NCBI GenBank assembly: GCA_039198585.1
Contig: JBCCTJ010000003.1
Location: 1-43,413, forward strand
Origin: JBCCTJ01 sp039198585
Lineage (GTDB): Bacteria > Bacteroidota > Bacteroidia > Cytophagales > Amoebophilaceae
Direction of reading: 5' to 3'
Length of the DNA stretch: 43,413 nt
A program made the translations under genes and the position numbers. This document shows positions 1-8,901 of this stretch, piece after piece (within the stretch, counting starts at the first letter, position 1; each line of letters starts with the position of its first letter). The notes under the pieces were generated by a model that worked only from the letters and a program-made list of their open reading frames with translations, ran no database searches and was not told the DNA's origin.

Positions 1-171
1 GGGGCTTTTTCAAACGATATGGCTTTCTTAAAGGTTGTGTTTTTAGCGATAAAGAACATAGAAAAAAAGTGGAGTGCACCTTTGTCACATTGGGGTTTGA
101 CAGCACAGCAATTAACCATTAGATTTGGAGCTAGAATGCCGCTTGATTTAACTTTACATTTGAAACCTTAG
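1..171 (+). mobile_element. IS256-family transposase, C-terminal end (partial)
   Basis: The reading frame that is open from base 1 ends at TAG 169-171 and gives a 56-residue tail. It contains the pattern AIKNIEKKWSAPLSHWG followed by LTIRFGARMPL, which matches the conserved end of IS256 (mutator-type) transposases, where ATKNITKKW..PIRNWG..LNQFAIRFEGRL is usual. The rest of the element lies before the window, so I cannot say whether it is intact. The right end of the IS probably falls within the next 30 bases, but no inverted repeat can be confirmed. Another IS256-type remnant, covering the central part of the protein, lies at about 25560-26080. Confidence 0.75.
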
Positions 172-299
172 ACAGAGTTTAGATTACCCTCACAAAATAC
201 CGGTGAAATTTATCACTTTTTTTACTTATGCAACGTGAGCCGAAAACCTTGTTTTAAAAACACATTTCATGTGAGTTCTCAAGGAAGCTTCTCCTTAGG

Positions 300-878
300 C
301 TAATACTTCACAGCTTGTTCTTGGGTTATCTTTGCTAGCTTTTTTGGTTTGACTAGTTTTAAAAAACTACTAGGTTCCCATATGATCATTGCTACTAAGC
401 CAACCAATAGCAAAAAAATGCGCATAGGAAAACCTTGAGTACTAACCGATTATGAGTTTGTACAGTAGTAGCACTAACCTATATTTACTTCCGATGCTTC
501 TCTTGTAGGAGTATCGTCATTCTCTGATACGGCTCGCTCTTGTATTTTGCGTTCTAATTCTGCTATGTCTTTCTCTAGTTCTTCAACTAAGTCACTGTAT
601 GCAAAACTTATCTTTACAAGATCTCTATCTCTAGAATGAGTAGCGTTTTCGACTTGCGTACGTCCCTATCGAACCAGAACTCTGTATAACGGCCCTTTGA
701 TATGATCATAATACTGGTCACGTAACTGACGCTTTTTTTCAAGTCTATCTTTGAGTAACTCCCAATAATCTTCTGTAGCATTATTGGTGGCTACTAACGC
801 ATGACAGTTGATGGTAGCAAATAGTAACCAGCAAAATCTCCTATATACTTGACAACTAAGGTATTGATTATTATTCAT
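300..878 (-). pseudogene. Decayed secreted coiled-coil/TM protein gene with three in-frame stops
   Basis: One reading frame runs from ATG at 878 to TAG at 302-300 with no frameshift, but it is interrupted by TAG (668-666), TAG (476-474) and TAA (452-450). The first 70 codons carry a hydrophobic N-terminal segment (FCWLLFATINCHALV). The middle is a charged helix (DLVEELEKDIAELERKIQE). The end has a membrane segment (RIFLLLVGLVAMIIW) and a basic tail. This is the same layout as the intact gene immediately upstream, and the start overlaps that gene's stop by 8 nt, which suggests a translationally coupled pair. The coherent frame on both sides of the stops points to recent decay. Readthrough is possible but unsupported. 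Function unknown. Confidence 0.6.
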
Positions 879-1938
879 ATTGTCTTGCCTTGAACATAGT
901 TTTGATATAGCTTCTAATACTTTTCATATAAGCTAGTACTAGATGAGAAATGATAACTAATACAAAAGATACAACCCCGGTAATCATGACCTGCTTTTTT
1001 CTTTTTTCGTAGTGCTTTGTCATTTGGTCAATTTGATCTTTTTGATCTTGTATTTTCTTGCTCTGTACAGGATTGTCTTGGTTGGCATTGGTACTCGATC
1101 TGCTCTTATCTTTGATTTTTTCTCTATCAAGCTGTTCTTTGCTCTGTGCCAGTTGTTGTTCTAGCAGTTTAATCTTTTGTTGCTTCTTTTCAGTGATTTT
1201 TTTCTGAACTGTTACTACATCTTTTTGCTTCTTAACCTCAAGGTCAAGTTTCTTGATCCTGTCTTGATATTCTTTCTTTACTTGTTCATCAGCTAGTCTT
1301 TCGTCCGCCTCTTGTAGTTTCTGATTAGCATTCTTTAGGTTTTTATTTAATTGATCTTCCGCTTTTTTTGCTGTTTCTAATTTTTCTTGTAATTCCCCAA
1401 TACTAGTTTTCTGACTTTGTATCTTCTCTTGCAATTCATTGATGACATTTTGACTATCTTTTATTTTTTCCCATTTAATTTTAACTTCACTTTGTTTTTG
1501 CTTTAGTTTTTGTAATTCCTTGATTTGCTTATCTCTATTCTCCACAGCCTCTTTTAAATCTTTTTCAAGTTGATTATTTTTATTTTTGATTATTTTAACA
1601 TCCAACAACTGGTTATTTACATGATTTTTATTTTTTTCAAATTGTTTTATTTTGGTTTGTAATTCTTTCATGCTTTTTACATACGCGTTATTAAGCTTAT
1701 TTAAGTTATTAACTTTTTTTTCAAGGTCACCTATAGCTTTTGCCGCTTTAGGAAGACTTGCTATCGTTTTTAATGCTCTTTCTTTACTAAAATCTGACTT
1801 ATTTAGAGTATCAATTAAATCTCGATATTTGGAATCAGTAGCTAACAAAGGGCAAATACTTGAAAAAAGTATTGCTATTGTAAAGAATAGATAGGTAAAT
1901 TGTTTATTCAGTCTAGTGTAATTCACGAATTTATACAT
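871..1938 (-). CDS. Secreted coiled-coil protein with C-terminal membrane anchor, unknown function
   Basis: 355 residues. Residues 14-34 form a signal peptide or signal anchor (QFTYLFFTIAILFSSICPLL). Residues about 40-310 are almost wholly Lys/Glu/Gln/Leu-rich heptad-like helix, a long coiled coil. A membrane segment (VMITGVVSFVLVIISHLVL) lies near residue 320, followed by a basic tail. I recognise no catalytic motif. If the signal is cleaved, the coiled coil would lie in the periplasm and be held by the C-terminal anchor. The downstream gene starts inside its stop codon region (8-nt overlap) and has the same layout but is broken. Possibly an envelope spacer or scaffold protein; this is inference only. 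Confidence 0.75.
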   Translation of the reverse strand: MYKFVNYTRLNKQFTYLFFTIAILFSSICPLLATDSKYRDLIDTLNKSDFSKERALKTIASLPKAAKAIGDLEKKVNNLNKLNNAYVKSMKELQTKIKQFEKNKNHVNNQLLDVKIIKNKNNQLEKDLKEAVENRDKQIKELQKLKQKQSEVKIKWEKIKDSQNVINELQEKIQSQKTSIGELQEKLETAKKAEDQLNKNLKNANQKLQEADERLADEQVKKEYQDRIKKLDLEVKKQKDVVTVQKKITEKKQQKIKLLEQQLAQSKEQLDREKIKDKSRSSTNANQDNPVQSKKIQDQKDQIDQMTKHYEKRKKQVMITGVVSFVLVIISHLVLAYMKSIRSYIKTMFKARQYE

Positions 1939-2024
1939 GTTTTATATTTAAACGTGCTAAAGATAAAAAAAATAAGCAAGATAGATGTAAATGGTACGTA
2001 TCAACTTTGCACACTACAGTACTA

Positions 2025-3392
2025 TTATTTTTTATCTTTTTTTTGCTTATGGATTGTTCGATATTTTTTTTCTTTAGCGGCAGGTTGAGATGATACTACT
2101 TTATTTTTTTCTTTGTTTGGCACCTTGAGCTTGTTTTCCATCGAAGCAATCAAAGTAGCTACAGCGGCATCGCCTGTGATATTGGTAGCAGTTCTACACA
2201 TATCGAGGATTCGATCAGGAAGATAGATGAGTGCTAAGCCACTTTCCTGGGGGATGCCCAACATATTGAGTAGAATAGCAGTACCTGCTAGTGATCCTCC
2301 TGGGAGTCCACCCTCGCCTACTGAGGCAAGAGTCACATAGATGACGACGGCTAGCTGCTGGGTCCATGAGAGCTGTAGACCAAAGGACTGTGTGATGAAC
2401 ATAATGGCTACACCCTGGTAGAGGGCTGTTCCATCGATGTTGATAACAGCGCCGATAGGTAGGACAAACTGATGAATGCTTCTTGCTACGCCCATTTTAT
2501 CCACTTGTTCGGATGTCGTGCGGAGTGCTGCTGTACTTGAGGAAGTGCTAAAGCCCACTAGCTGCGCAGGGTAGATATAGCGCATAAAAGTGCCCCATTT
2601 CAATCGCGTAAATAGACTTACCAAAAGAGGGTATACCAAGACGATCATGATCAGTAGTCCTCCTATTACTGATACTGTATAGGGAATGAGCCCTTTGATA
2701 AAAAGCATAATATTGCTTTTATTCGCTTCCCCTATGATAAGCAGCTGAGATGTGATCATGCCAAAAATACCAATAGGAGATAAATGCATGATGAGACTCA
2801 TAATCTGCATAAAAGTATCTCTTATAGCCTCACAGAGTGCTACTAGCAGTGGGGTTGGCTCATCACTCTTCGAAGTCTTAATTTGTGATATAATAATCCC
2901 ACACAAGATGGCAAAGAGTACAATTTGCAATAGATTTACATTACTTCCTAGGAGCTGAAAAATATTTTCTGGAATAAACCGAGCGATGGGGCTTACGGGG
3001 TAGACAACCTGTGTATTGCTACCCTGCAAGATCAATATTTCTCGAATCCTAGCAGATAAAAAAGAACCGGGCTGTAAATATGCACCAATCCCTACCCCAA
3101 GAGAGACCGCAAAAAGAGTTGTAAGCAAGTAGAGACCTATGGTCTTCAAGCCAATTCGGGTAAGTTTTTTCGTATCTTGGATACTATTGATGCTTACAAT
3201 GAGCGATGTAAAAATAAGGGGTACGACTACCAGCTGTAAGCTATTGATAAAAAGTGTTCCTAGTGGCTGCAGATAGTAGATTAGCGGGGCTACACTTCCA
3301 TCATAATGAAGGTAAATGTAGGAAAAAGCAAGGCTCATAAGCATGCTTAATATCACTTGAATATGCAATGGTATACGTAAAAATTTCATCAC
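2025..3392 (-). CDS. gltP: Na+/H+-dependent dicarboxylate/amino-acid symporter (DAACS family, GltP/DctA-like)
   Basis: 455 residues, normal for the dicarboxylate/amino acid:cation symporter family, with about eight hydrophobic segments and two re-entrant hairpins. The serine-rich hairpin motif FSTSSSTAALRTT and the NIDGTALYQG motif (NMDGTA in the family) are both present near residues 280-330, as is the C-terminal substrate-site pattern LPDRILDMCRTATNITGD. It imports C4-dicarboxylates or acidic amino acids driven by an ion gradient; the substrate cannot be fixed from sequence. The C-terminal tail of about 30 residues is very Lys-rich and ends KQKKDKK. A host-associated organism would use such a carrier to take glutamate, aspartate or dicarboxylates from host cytosol (inference). 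No clear promoter was seen. Confidence 0.9.
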   Translation of the reverse strand: MMKFLRIPLHIQVILSMLMSLAFSYIYLHYDGSVAPLIYYLQPLGTLFINSLQLVVVPLIFTSLIVSINSIQDTKKLTRIGLKTIGLYLLTTLFAVSLGVGIGAYLQPGSFLSARIREILILQGSNTQVVYPVSPIARFIPENIFQLLGSNVNLLQIVLFAILCGIIISQIKTSKSDEPTPLLVALCEAIRDTFMQIMSLIMHLSPIGIFGMITSQLLIIGEANKSNIMLFIKGLIPYTVSVIGGLLIMIVLVYPLLVSLFTRLKWGTFMRYIYPAQLVGFSTSSSTAALRTTSEQVDKMGVARSIHQFVLPIGAVINIDGTALYQGVAIMFITQSFGLQLSWTQQLAVVIYVTLASVGEGGLPGGSLAGTAILLNMLGIPQESGLALIYLPDRILDMCRTATNITGDAAVATLIASMENKLKVPNKEKNKVVSSQPAAKEKKYRTIHKQKKDKK

Positions 3393-3461
3393 TAAAACTT
3401 TAATTAAACAAAAGAAAAATAGTCAACGTGACCTCATTTATCCCTGCATGGTGAGGGAATG

Positions 3462-3484
3462 AAAGGTAAAAAGTTTTTACCTTT
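3462..3484. terminator. Inverted repeat between rpoZ-like gene and symporter gene
   Basis: A perfect 11-bp inverted repeat (AAAGGTAAAAA, one base, TTTTTACCTTT) lies in the 130-bp gap after the rpoZ-like stop. On the plus strand it runs straight into further T residues. On the minus strand the tail is weaker. It may end transcripts of the minus-strand rplM-rpoZ operon, but the T-run favours the other strand, so direction is uncertain. Confidence 0.4.
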
Positions 3485-3522
3485 TTTAATTTGATATGCA
3501 TACTTTGTTGTACGAACTAGCC

Positions 3523-3822
3523 CTACTCATAGCTTAAGTAGCGATAGCTAATCTTATCTTGTACTAAGTCTTCAATAGCAGTAATCATTGGTTTAGGCTT
3601 TTTCTGATATTTTTTATAAACAGCCTCCTGCCAACTATCTTTATTGATACTCATTTCCTCAGGATGACCTGTGACGCCAATACTGTCTAGCTCAGCTTCA
3701 AAGGATTCTTTTCGACTATCTAAGATTTGTTTAGCTCTTTTGGCTATAATAATAGTAACCTCATAGATATTATCAAAAGAGTCTAACATCTTTTTGAGAC
3801 TTCGTAATGCTGTAGATTTCAT
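3523..3822 (-). CDS. rpoZ: RNA polymerase omega subunit-like protein (RpoZ, Bacteroidota type)
   Basis: 99 residues. The core pattern NIYEVTIIIAKRAKQI corresponds to the omega subunit helix (E..V.I..KRA.QI) that clamps the C-terminal tail of RpoC. The C-terminal part KPMITAIEDLVQDKISYRYL matches the end of Bacteroidota omega proteins (KPT..A..E...GK..YR). It stabilises RNA polymerase assembly. It is last in the minus-strand run rplM-rpsI-rpsB-tsf, 90 bp after tsf. A -7 type motif, TATCTTTG at 3851-3844, precedes it but has no matching -33 element. Omega proteins are short and divergent, so the call rests on the pattern and length. Confidence 0.75.
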   Translation of the reverse strand: MKSTALRSLKKMLDSFDNIYEVTIIIAKRAKQILDSRKESFEAELDSIGVTGHPEEMSINKDSWQEAVYKKYQKKPKPMITAIEDLVQDKISYRYLSYE

Positions 3823-3911
3823 TGTATTGAATTATATTCAAAGCAAAGATAAGCATACTCATGCAAAGTTAAAATTTTTTGATCAGAGCCCTTGCTGTTT
3901 AAGAGCTTATA

Positions 3912-4745
3912 CTAGCTAGCAACTATGACTCTCTTGAATGTCGTGACAGATAGGTCAGCTGCTACTTTAGTTAGATAAGCCTGATTGGTGATCTCTTCAT
4001 CTTTTACAAAGGGCTGAGCAAGTAAAGTATTTTTTTCTACAAACTTCCTGATTCTTCCCTCTGCTATTTGCTTTTTGACTTGTTCAGATTTAGTGCTGTC
4101 AGCTAGTTCTCTTGCTACTTCTTCCTTTTCTCTTGCAATGACGACAGGATCTATACCTTCTTCATTAACAGCAAGTGGATCACTTGCTACAACCTGTAGT
4201 GCCATATCTTTTGCTGCTTGTATTTTTTCTTGGGTATCTCCAGCCTGATTGAGTGCTATAATAGCGCCTAGTTTATTACCAGTGTGCACATAGCCAGCTA
4301 CCAAGGGACCTTCGACTAGGTAATATTCCTCCAAAGATATATTTTCTCCTAGCATGCCAATCACATTCATTATTTCCTCTTGTACAGTTTCTCGATTGCC
4401 TTTCAGCTGTAAAAGTTTTTCTTTTGTAGTAGGTTTTTGTGCTAAAGCAACATCAGCTATATAATGACTTAAATGGACGAAAATGTCACTCTTTGCGACG
4501 AAATCTGTTTCACACCCTAGCCCTATTAGTACTGCTGCTGTTTGATTGCTGTTTGTTTGAGTAAAGATAGCTCCTTGCTCTATTTCTCTTCCTAGTTTCT
4601 TATTAGCTATTTTCTTACCTTGCTTGCGAAGTATGTCAATTGCTTGACTAAAGTCTCCGCTAGCTTCTGCCAGTGCTCTTTTGCAGACTAGCATGCCTAG
4701 ACCTGTTTGTTTTCTTAGCTTTAATAATGTTTTCTTTTCTATCAT
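3912..4745 (-). CDS. tsf: Translation elongation factor Ts
   Basis: 277 residues, the normal length. The N-terminal UBA-like domain reads LRKQTGLGMLVCKRALAEASGDF with the family pattern up to the LRK.G motif. The core contains the CETDFVAKSD signature (TDFVA), which inserts into EF-Tu to expel GDP. A C-terminal coiled/dimerisation region follows, ending in the typical QPFVKDEEITN pattern. It regenerates EF-Tu-GTP, whose gene is at 38742-39977. It lies 26 bp after rpsB, the conserved rpsB-tsf pair. The family's usual GAGMMDCKKAL is LGMLVCKRAL here, a conservative change. Confidence 0.97.
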   Translation of the reverse strand: MIEKKTLLKLRKQTGLGMLVCKRALAEASGDFSQAIDILRKQGKKIANKKLGREIEQGAIFTQTNSNQTAAVLIGLGCETDFVAKSDIFVHLSHYIADVALAQKPTTKEKLLQLKGNRETVQEEIMNVIGMLGENISLEEYYLVEGPLVAGYVHTGNKLGAIIALNQAGDTQEKIQAAKDMALQVVASDPLAVNEEGIDPVVIAREKEEVARELADSTKSEQVKKQIAEGRIRKFVEKNTLLAQPFVKDEEITNQAYLTKVAADLSVTTFKRVIVAS

Positions 4746-4771
4746 ATCTGTGGATTGCTACTAATGTATGT

Positions 4772-5584
4772 CTACTTAGTTTTCCTATTAATGAAGGCGG
4801 TGGGCTTGATAAACTCCCGTTTATTAGGCTTTTTTGTTGTTTCCTTTTGTTCTTTGTCAGGTAGGGAATCTTGCTCTTCTTGTGCTTTTCTTTTTTCCCA
4901 AAGCTGACTGCCTTCAGCTATTTGACTCTCTAAGTACAACAAGATAATTTTGATAGAGGTAATTGCATCATCATTGGCAGGGATGATATAGTCTATCAAA
5001 TGGGTGGGCGCTGTTGTATCAGCAAGTGCAAAAACAAGAATACCTAATTTTCGTGCTTCTTTAATAGCAGTCATTTCCCTATTGACGTCTACTACAAAAA
5101 TTGCAGCGGGAAGGCGGTTAATTGAGAAAAGACCAGAGAGCAGATTTTCTTGTTTATTCTTTTTACGAATATAAATAAGTTTTTCACGCTTGGTGAGATG
5201 TTTATAGCTTTCACTTTTCATCTCTTCTTCCATAGCTCCTAGCTTTCTAAGGAGCTTTTTGATTGTGCCAAAATTGGTCAATGTTCCTCCCAACCAGCGC
5301 TCTGTAACGTAAGGTTGGTTGAGCCGCTTGGCCGTTTCCTCAACAATAGCCTGTGCTTGCTTTTTCCTGCCAACAAAAAGAATCTTCTTACCCTCTTGGA
5401 CTAATTTTTTTATTTCTTCTCCTGCTATGGCTAGGCACTTGAGTGTCTTATCAAGGTCAATAACATGCATTCTTTGCTTTTTCATCAATATAAAAGGCGC
5501 AAAGCTTGGGTGCCATTTTTTAGAAAGGTGACCATATTGAACACGTGCTTTGAGTAGTGTTTCTCGATTGATAACTCTTGTCAT
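4772..5584 (-). CDS. rpsB: 30S ribosomal protein S2
   Basis: 270 residues. Starts MTRVINRETLLKARVQYGHLSKKWHPSFAPFI, with the usual GH..R.WNP pattern changed to GHLSKKWHPSF. VGRKKQAQAIVEETAKR, ERWLGGTLTNF and PTHLIDYIIPANDDA are clear S2 signatures. The C-terminal 40 residues form a charged, Lys/Glu-rich extension ending in RKTK, as in many Bacteroidota S2 proteins. It is part of the small subunit body near the anti-Shine-Dalgarno region and is followed by tsf in the same operon. Confidence 0.97.
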   Translation of the reverse strand: MTRVINRETLLKARVQYGHLSKKWHPSFAPFILMKKQRMHVIDLDKTLKCLAIAGEEIKKLVQEGKKILFVGRKKQAQAIVEETAKRLNQPYVTERWLGGTLTNFGTIKKLLRKLGAMEEEMKSESYKHLTKREKLIYIRKKNKQENLLSGLFSINRLPAAIFVVDVNREMTAIKEARKLGILVFALADTTAPTHLIDYIIPANDDAITSIKIILLYLESQIAEGSQLWEKRKAQEEQDSLPDKEQKETTKKPNKREFIKPTAFINRKTK

Positions 5585-5610
5585 AATTTGATTGTATGGA
5601 AGAAAAAGTA

Positions 5611-5997
5611 CTAACGCTTGCTGAATTGCGGTGCTCGCCGTGCTTTTTTAAGGCCATATTTTTTCGGCTCTACCGTTCTAGAGTCACGTGTAAGCATTCT
5701 CTCTTTTTTAAGTTGTATTCTCGTAGCAGGATCAGCTACTATTAGGGCTCGTGCTATGCCGAGTTGGATAGCCTCTGTTTGTCCTGTAAAACCGCCTCCT
5801 TGCACTTTGATAATAAGGTTAAAATCTTTTTGTTTTCCTAGTAGCTCTAAGGGCTTCAGCACACATATGCGATGTTTCTCCTTCTTAAAATAATCTGCAA
5901 GGGGTTTTTTATTGATCAAAATTTTACCATCTCCTGATGAAAGAAAAATCTTAGCAATAGATTCTTTCCGCCTACCGACCGTATTGATAATATCCAT
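5611..5997 (-). CDS. rpsI: 30S ribosomal protein S9
   Basis: 128 residues. GRRKESIAKIFL at the N terminus, GGGFTGQTEAIQLGIARAL in the middle and the invariant end KARRAPQFSKR are diagnostic. The C-terminal tail reaches the P-site tRNA anticodon loop in known ribosomes. It starts 2 nt after the stop of rplM, the universal rplM-rpsI pair. Confidence 0.98.
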   Translation of the reverse strand: MDIINTVGRRKESIAKIFLSSGDGKILINKKPLADYFKKEKHRICVLKPLELLGKQKDFNLIIKVQGGGFTGQTEAIQLGIARALIVADPATRIQLKKERMLTRDSRTVEPKKYGLKKARRAPQFSKR

Positions 5998-5999
5998 AA

Positions 6000-6443
6000 C
6001 TAAAAAGTAAGAGATTGAGGTGCTTGAGCATCATGGGGATGTTCACTACCCGTATAAATGAAAAGATTCTTTAGCAAGAGGTCTCTTAGCTTATTCTTAG
6101 GCAACATACCTCTAACGCTTCTTCTGAGAATAAGCGTAGGGTCTTTCTGCCTGATTTCAGCTGGTGTCGTTACTCTCTGTCCACCGGGATATCCTGTATG
6201 AGAAATATATTGTTTGTTTTCCTCTTTCTTACCTGTCCATTGAATCTTGTCGGCATTCAGCACAACAATCTTATCACCACATGGCACATGAGGAGTGAAG
6301 TCTACTTTATGCTTGCCTCGCAATAGCGAAGCAAGGCGACTAGCCATTCTTCCTACAACCTGCTCAGTGGCATCTACCACATACCAATGAGTTGTTACAC
6401 TACTTCGGTTGGCAGATAAGGTGACATACTTTCCTGATTTCAT
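6000..6443 (-). CDS. rplM: 50S ribosomal protein L13
   Basis: 147 residues from the chosen ATG at 6443. The frame could also start at ATG 6461 (six residues more), but the inner start matches the N terminus of Bacteroidota L13 (M......T.SAN...V...W.VVDA). Family motifs are VVDATEQVVGRMAS, LRGKHKVDFTPHVPCGD, HTGYPGG and RSVRGMLPKN. First gene of an operon with rpsI, rpsB, tsf and the rpoZ-like gene, driven by a strong-looking promoter at 6514-6545. Confidence 0.96.
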   Translation of the reverse strand: MKSGKYVTLSANRSSVTTHWYVVDATEQVVGRMASRLASLLRGKHKVDFTPHVPCGDKIVVLNADKIQWTGKKEENKQYISHTGYPGGQRVTTPAEIRQKDPTLILRRSVRGMLPKNKLRDLLLKNLFIYTGSEHPHDAQAPQSLTF

Positions 6444-6513
6444 TATCTTGATTTTAAGCAATATCTATTTGTTGAAGAGTCCTATTTTATCAAAAGGAAC
6501 AACCTCAAGAGCA

Positions 6514-6545
6514 CAAAGGTAATACCTTGTAAAAGCTTACGCAAG
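6514..6545 (-). promoter_or_regulatory. Bacteroidota-type promoter for the rplM operon
   Basis: On the minus strand CTTG (6545-6542), 20 nt, then TACCTTTG (6521-6514). This fits the Bacteroidota primary sigma consensus TTTG-N19/21-TAnnTTTG with one mismatch in the -33 box. Transcription would start near 6507, about 60 nt before the rplM ATG. Confidence 0.65.
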
Positions 6546-6561
6546 CTATGCCATAATAAAA

Positions 6562-7593
6562 TCATGGCTGTAGTATTATTTTAGTCACTAACTCTTCTAG
6601 AACAGCGGATTCTGTAAGCACAGGGGCATCAATGCCTTTGACTTGCCGATCAGCTGCATGTAGATGATGGATATTATTGATCACTTCTTGGCAGGTATAA
6701 CGCTTAGTAGCTCGCAGATAATCTTGCATGTAATGAGGATGCACCTTAAGGCTGGCTGCTACTGTTTTCAAGTCTGCTGTTCGTACTTGATATAGCTGTA
6801 GCACTTTCGTAAAGAAAGTTGTTAGCAAGCTTAGAAGAGGTAAAAGTGGATATTGCTTACTATTTCTTCCTATGTACTGAGCAATTTCTATGGCTTTGGG
6901 TGCATCTCTGTTGCAAAGAGCATTTTGCAGGGAAAAATTATTAAATTCTTTATGCATTCCCACATAGCGCATAATAATATCTTGCGTAATCTTGGCTTGT
7001 GGTTGCAGATTAATCATGATTTTTTTAAGCTCTTTTGCTAGGAGATTGAGCTGGGAGCCTAATAAACTTTGCAATGTGATAGCGGCATTAGGCGTAATGG
7101 TATAGCTATGTGTTGCAACGTAACTATGAATCCAGCTGGCCAAGTCACGCTCATAAACTTTAGGAGAAGTGATCAGAAATCCTTTCTTATCTAGTGCTTT
7201 GCTTAAAATACTATGACTAGGCAATGCTTTCCCTTTGTAAGCCATAACAAGCAAGTTGTCTGCATGAGGTTGTTCGATGTATTGGAGAAGGATAGTTTGT
7301 CCACTTTTTTTCTGAAAATCTTCTATTTCCTGTGCATTTTGGACGATCACAATCTTTTTTCCTCCCAGCATAGCAAAAGAATTGACTTCATTCACGATTT
7401 TTTGCACTGTCATTTCCCTGCCATAACACATAGTTAAGTTGAGATTTTTTGCTGGAGGGGGTAATAACTCTTTGAGCTGATTGGTGATTTCATCAATATA
7501 AAAAGGCTCGGGGCCTTGCAAAAAATAAATAGGCTGCACCTCTCCCTTTGCAAGGAGACGAATGATAGCTTCTGGCTTACGCTTGAGCGGCAT
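6562..7593 (-). CDS. holA: DNA polymerase III delta subunit (clamp loader)
   Basis: 343 residues, the usual size. The N-terminal part, VQPIYFLQGPEPFYIDEITNQL, is the degenerate P-loop start of HolA (IY.L.G.E.Y.ID). The central QPHADNLLVMAYKGK and the region LASWIHSYVATHSYTITPNAAITLQSLLGSQLNLLAKELKK follow the family pattern, and the C-terminal collar domain follows. The delta subunit opens the sliding clamp ring for loading. The gene starts 17 nt inside the end of trigger factor, so the two are probably co-transcribed and translationally coupled. Confidence 0.93.
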   Translation of the reverse strand: MPLKRKPEAIIRLLAKGEVQPIYFLQGPEPFYIDEITNQLKELLPPPAKNLNLTMCYGREMTVQKIVNEVNSFAMLGGKKIVIVQNAQEIEDFQKKSGQTILLQYIEQPHADNLLVMAYKGKALPSHSILSKALDKKGFLITSPKVYERDLASWIHSYVATHSYTITPNAAITLQSLLGSQLNLLAKELKKIMINLQPQAKITQDIIMRYVGMHKEFNNFSLQNALCNRDAPKAIEIAQYIGRNSKQYPLLPLLSLLTTFFTKVLQLYQVRTADLKTVAASLKVHPHYMQDYLRATKRYTCQEVINNIHHLHAADRQVKGIDAPVLTESAVLEELVTKIILQP

Positions 7594-8851
7594 GAGATGA
7601 CTTGGCTAGTAACTTACCTGCTTCGGAGCTAGATATACTTTTCGTTTGCACCTCAATATTGGCCTTTACGTAGGGCAATACCTTCCCAGTAAGATTGGCT
7701 AAACGAAATCTCTTGCGGGATTTCTCTTTTTCACTAGGAGGATAAAGTAGAGAAAAATAAGCAAGCAATTGTTTATTGTCAGGAGACTTGCCTAACCTCT
7801 GAGAAAGCTGATAATACGTTGCTCTCAAAAGAGCTTCATCGAGATCCGTTTCGGCAACATCGATGCCTGCATTTTGGGAAATTTTTTCTAGGATAAGCAT
7901 AAAAGAAATATCTTTTTGCTCTTTTTCAGTATACTTGTTAGGAAGAGTGATGGGAAATTTAGCTACAAGAGCTTCTTGAATCTTGTTTTTTGTTACTGTG
8001 TCCAGTTTCTTCTGTAACTCTGTTCGTACTTGATTGGTGAGATAAGTAGTAAGTTCTTCTATAGGACGATCGCTAGGATTGTCCAAAAAATGTTCATAAA
8101 ACTTCTTATCCAGAGGAGCTGGTACAATATTCTCAATCATATCGATAGTTAAGCTAATAGGCTCTTCTTGATCTTTCACTGACTCAAATACTTGAAGGTC
8201 AATACCATGTAGTACCTTAGTAAGCAAGTCGTAAGATAGGGACAAGCTATCTCCTACTTGTCTACCTAGTAGATCAGGTAATAACTGCAACCCATCGGCA
8301 CTCGCTCTGATGATCACAATATCTTTATTCTGTAATGTGGGGCGACAGTGGATTATACTATCTTTTTCTACTTTCTCTACTGAGATGACTGTACCATACA
8401 AGTTACGCATTCGCTTGAGATAATCTTCTTGATCTAGTCGATCTACTTCAGCAACTTGATACGCTTGTACTGTGATACTTTTGTCGAGCTGTACATCAAA
8501 ATCAGGTACTAATTCAAGTGAAATAGATACTTCGATGGGCTTCTTGTTCAATAGCTGCTGATTTGCACGCTTTGGAATGTTCCAAATGGCCTGAGTTAAT
8601 AAATTGAGCTGATGAACCTTGATATAATCTTCTAAAGTTTGATTCAAAATTTTTTCTACTGCCTCCTTAGCTATTGTAGACCCGTAACGTTTCCATATGA
8701 TAGCTGTATTGCCAGGGCGGAATCCTGGTATGCGAATTTTTCGAGCATACTTTTTGATTTCTGCATTCACTTGATGCTTATAATCTTCAGCTGCTAGCTT
8801 CACAGTAAGAGAGCCTTCAGCTGCGCTGATTGAGTTGAATATTACTTCCAA
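7577..8851 (-). CDS. tig: Trigger factor, ribosome-associated chaperone
   Basis: 424 residues from a TTG start at 8851. The open frame runs further upstream, but that part is the translated tRNA-Leu gene and is not protein. From TTG the protein reads EVIFNSISAAEGSLTVKL, aligning with the trigger factor N terminus (M.V.....L.V.). The ribosome-binding loop IRIPGFRPGN (family signature GFRPGK.P) is at residues 36-45. The PPIase (FKBP) middle domain is poorly conserved and the C-terminal arms are helical. It binds nascent chains at the L23 exit site. The promoter is shared with tRNA-Leu. Confidence 0.9.
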   Translation of the reverse strand: MEVIFNSISAAEGSLTVKLAAEDYKHQVNAEIKKYARKIRIPGFRPGNTAIIWKRYGSTIAKEAVEKILNQTLEDYIKVHQLNLLTQAIWNIPKRANQQLLNKKPIEVSISLELVPDFDVQLDKSITVQAYQVAEVDRLDQEDYLKRMRNLYGTVISVEKVEKDSIIHCRPTLQNKDIVIIRASADGLQLLPDLLGRQVGDSLSLSYDLLTKVLHGIDLQVFESVKDQEEPISLTIDMIENIVPAPLDKKFYEHFLDNPSDRPIEELTTYLTNQVRTELQKKLDTVTKNKIQEALVAKFPITLPNKYTEKEQKDISFMLILEKISQNAGIDVAETDLDEALLRATYYQLSQRLGKSPDNKQLLAYFSLLYPPSEKEKSRKRFRLANLTGKVLPYVKANIEVQTKSISSSEAGKLLAKSSHAAQA

Positions 8852-8901
8852 AAGACCTAGGTTTAAAGATGAACGAGCATTTTGTTGTTGGCACAAAGAT
8901 G

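Noticed and set aside
2036..2055. TTTTTTTTGCTTATGGA, as in the dispersed repeat
   Set aside because: It lies in the coding end of the symporter (HKQKKDKK tail on the minus strand) and nothing else of the repeat is present; probably chance.
3844..3851. TATCTTTG before the rpoZ-like gene as a promoter
   Set aside because: No TTG at 19-21 nt upstream; the gene is probably served by the rplM operon promoter.
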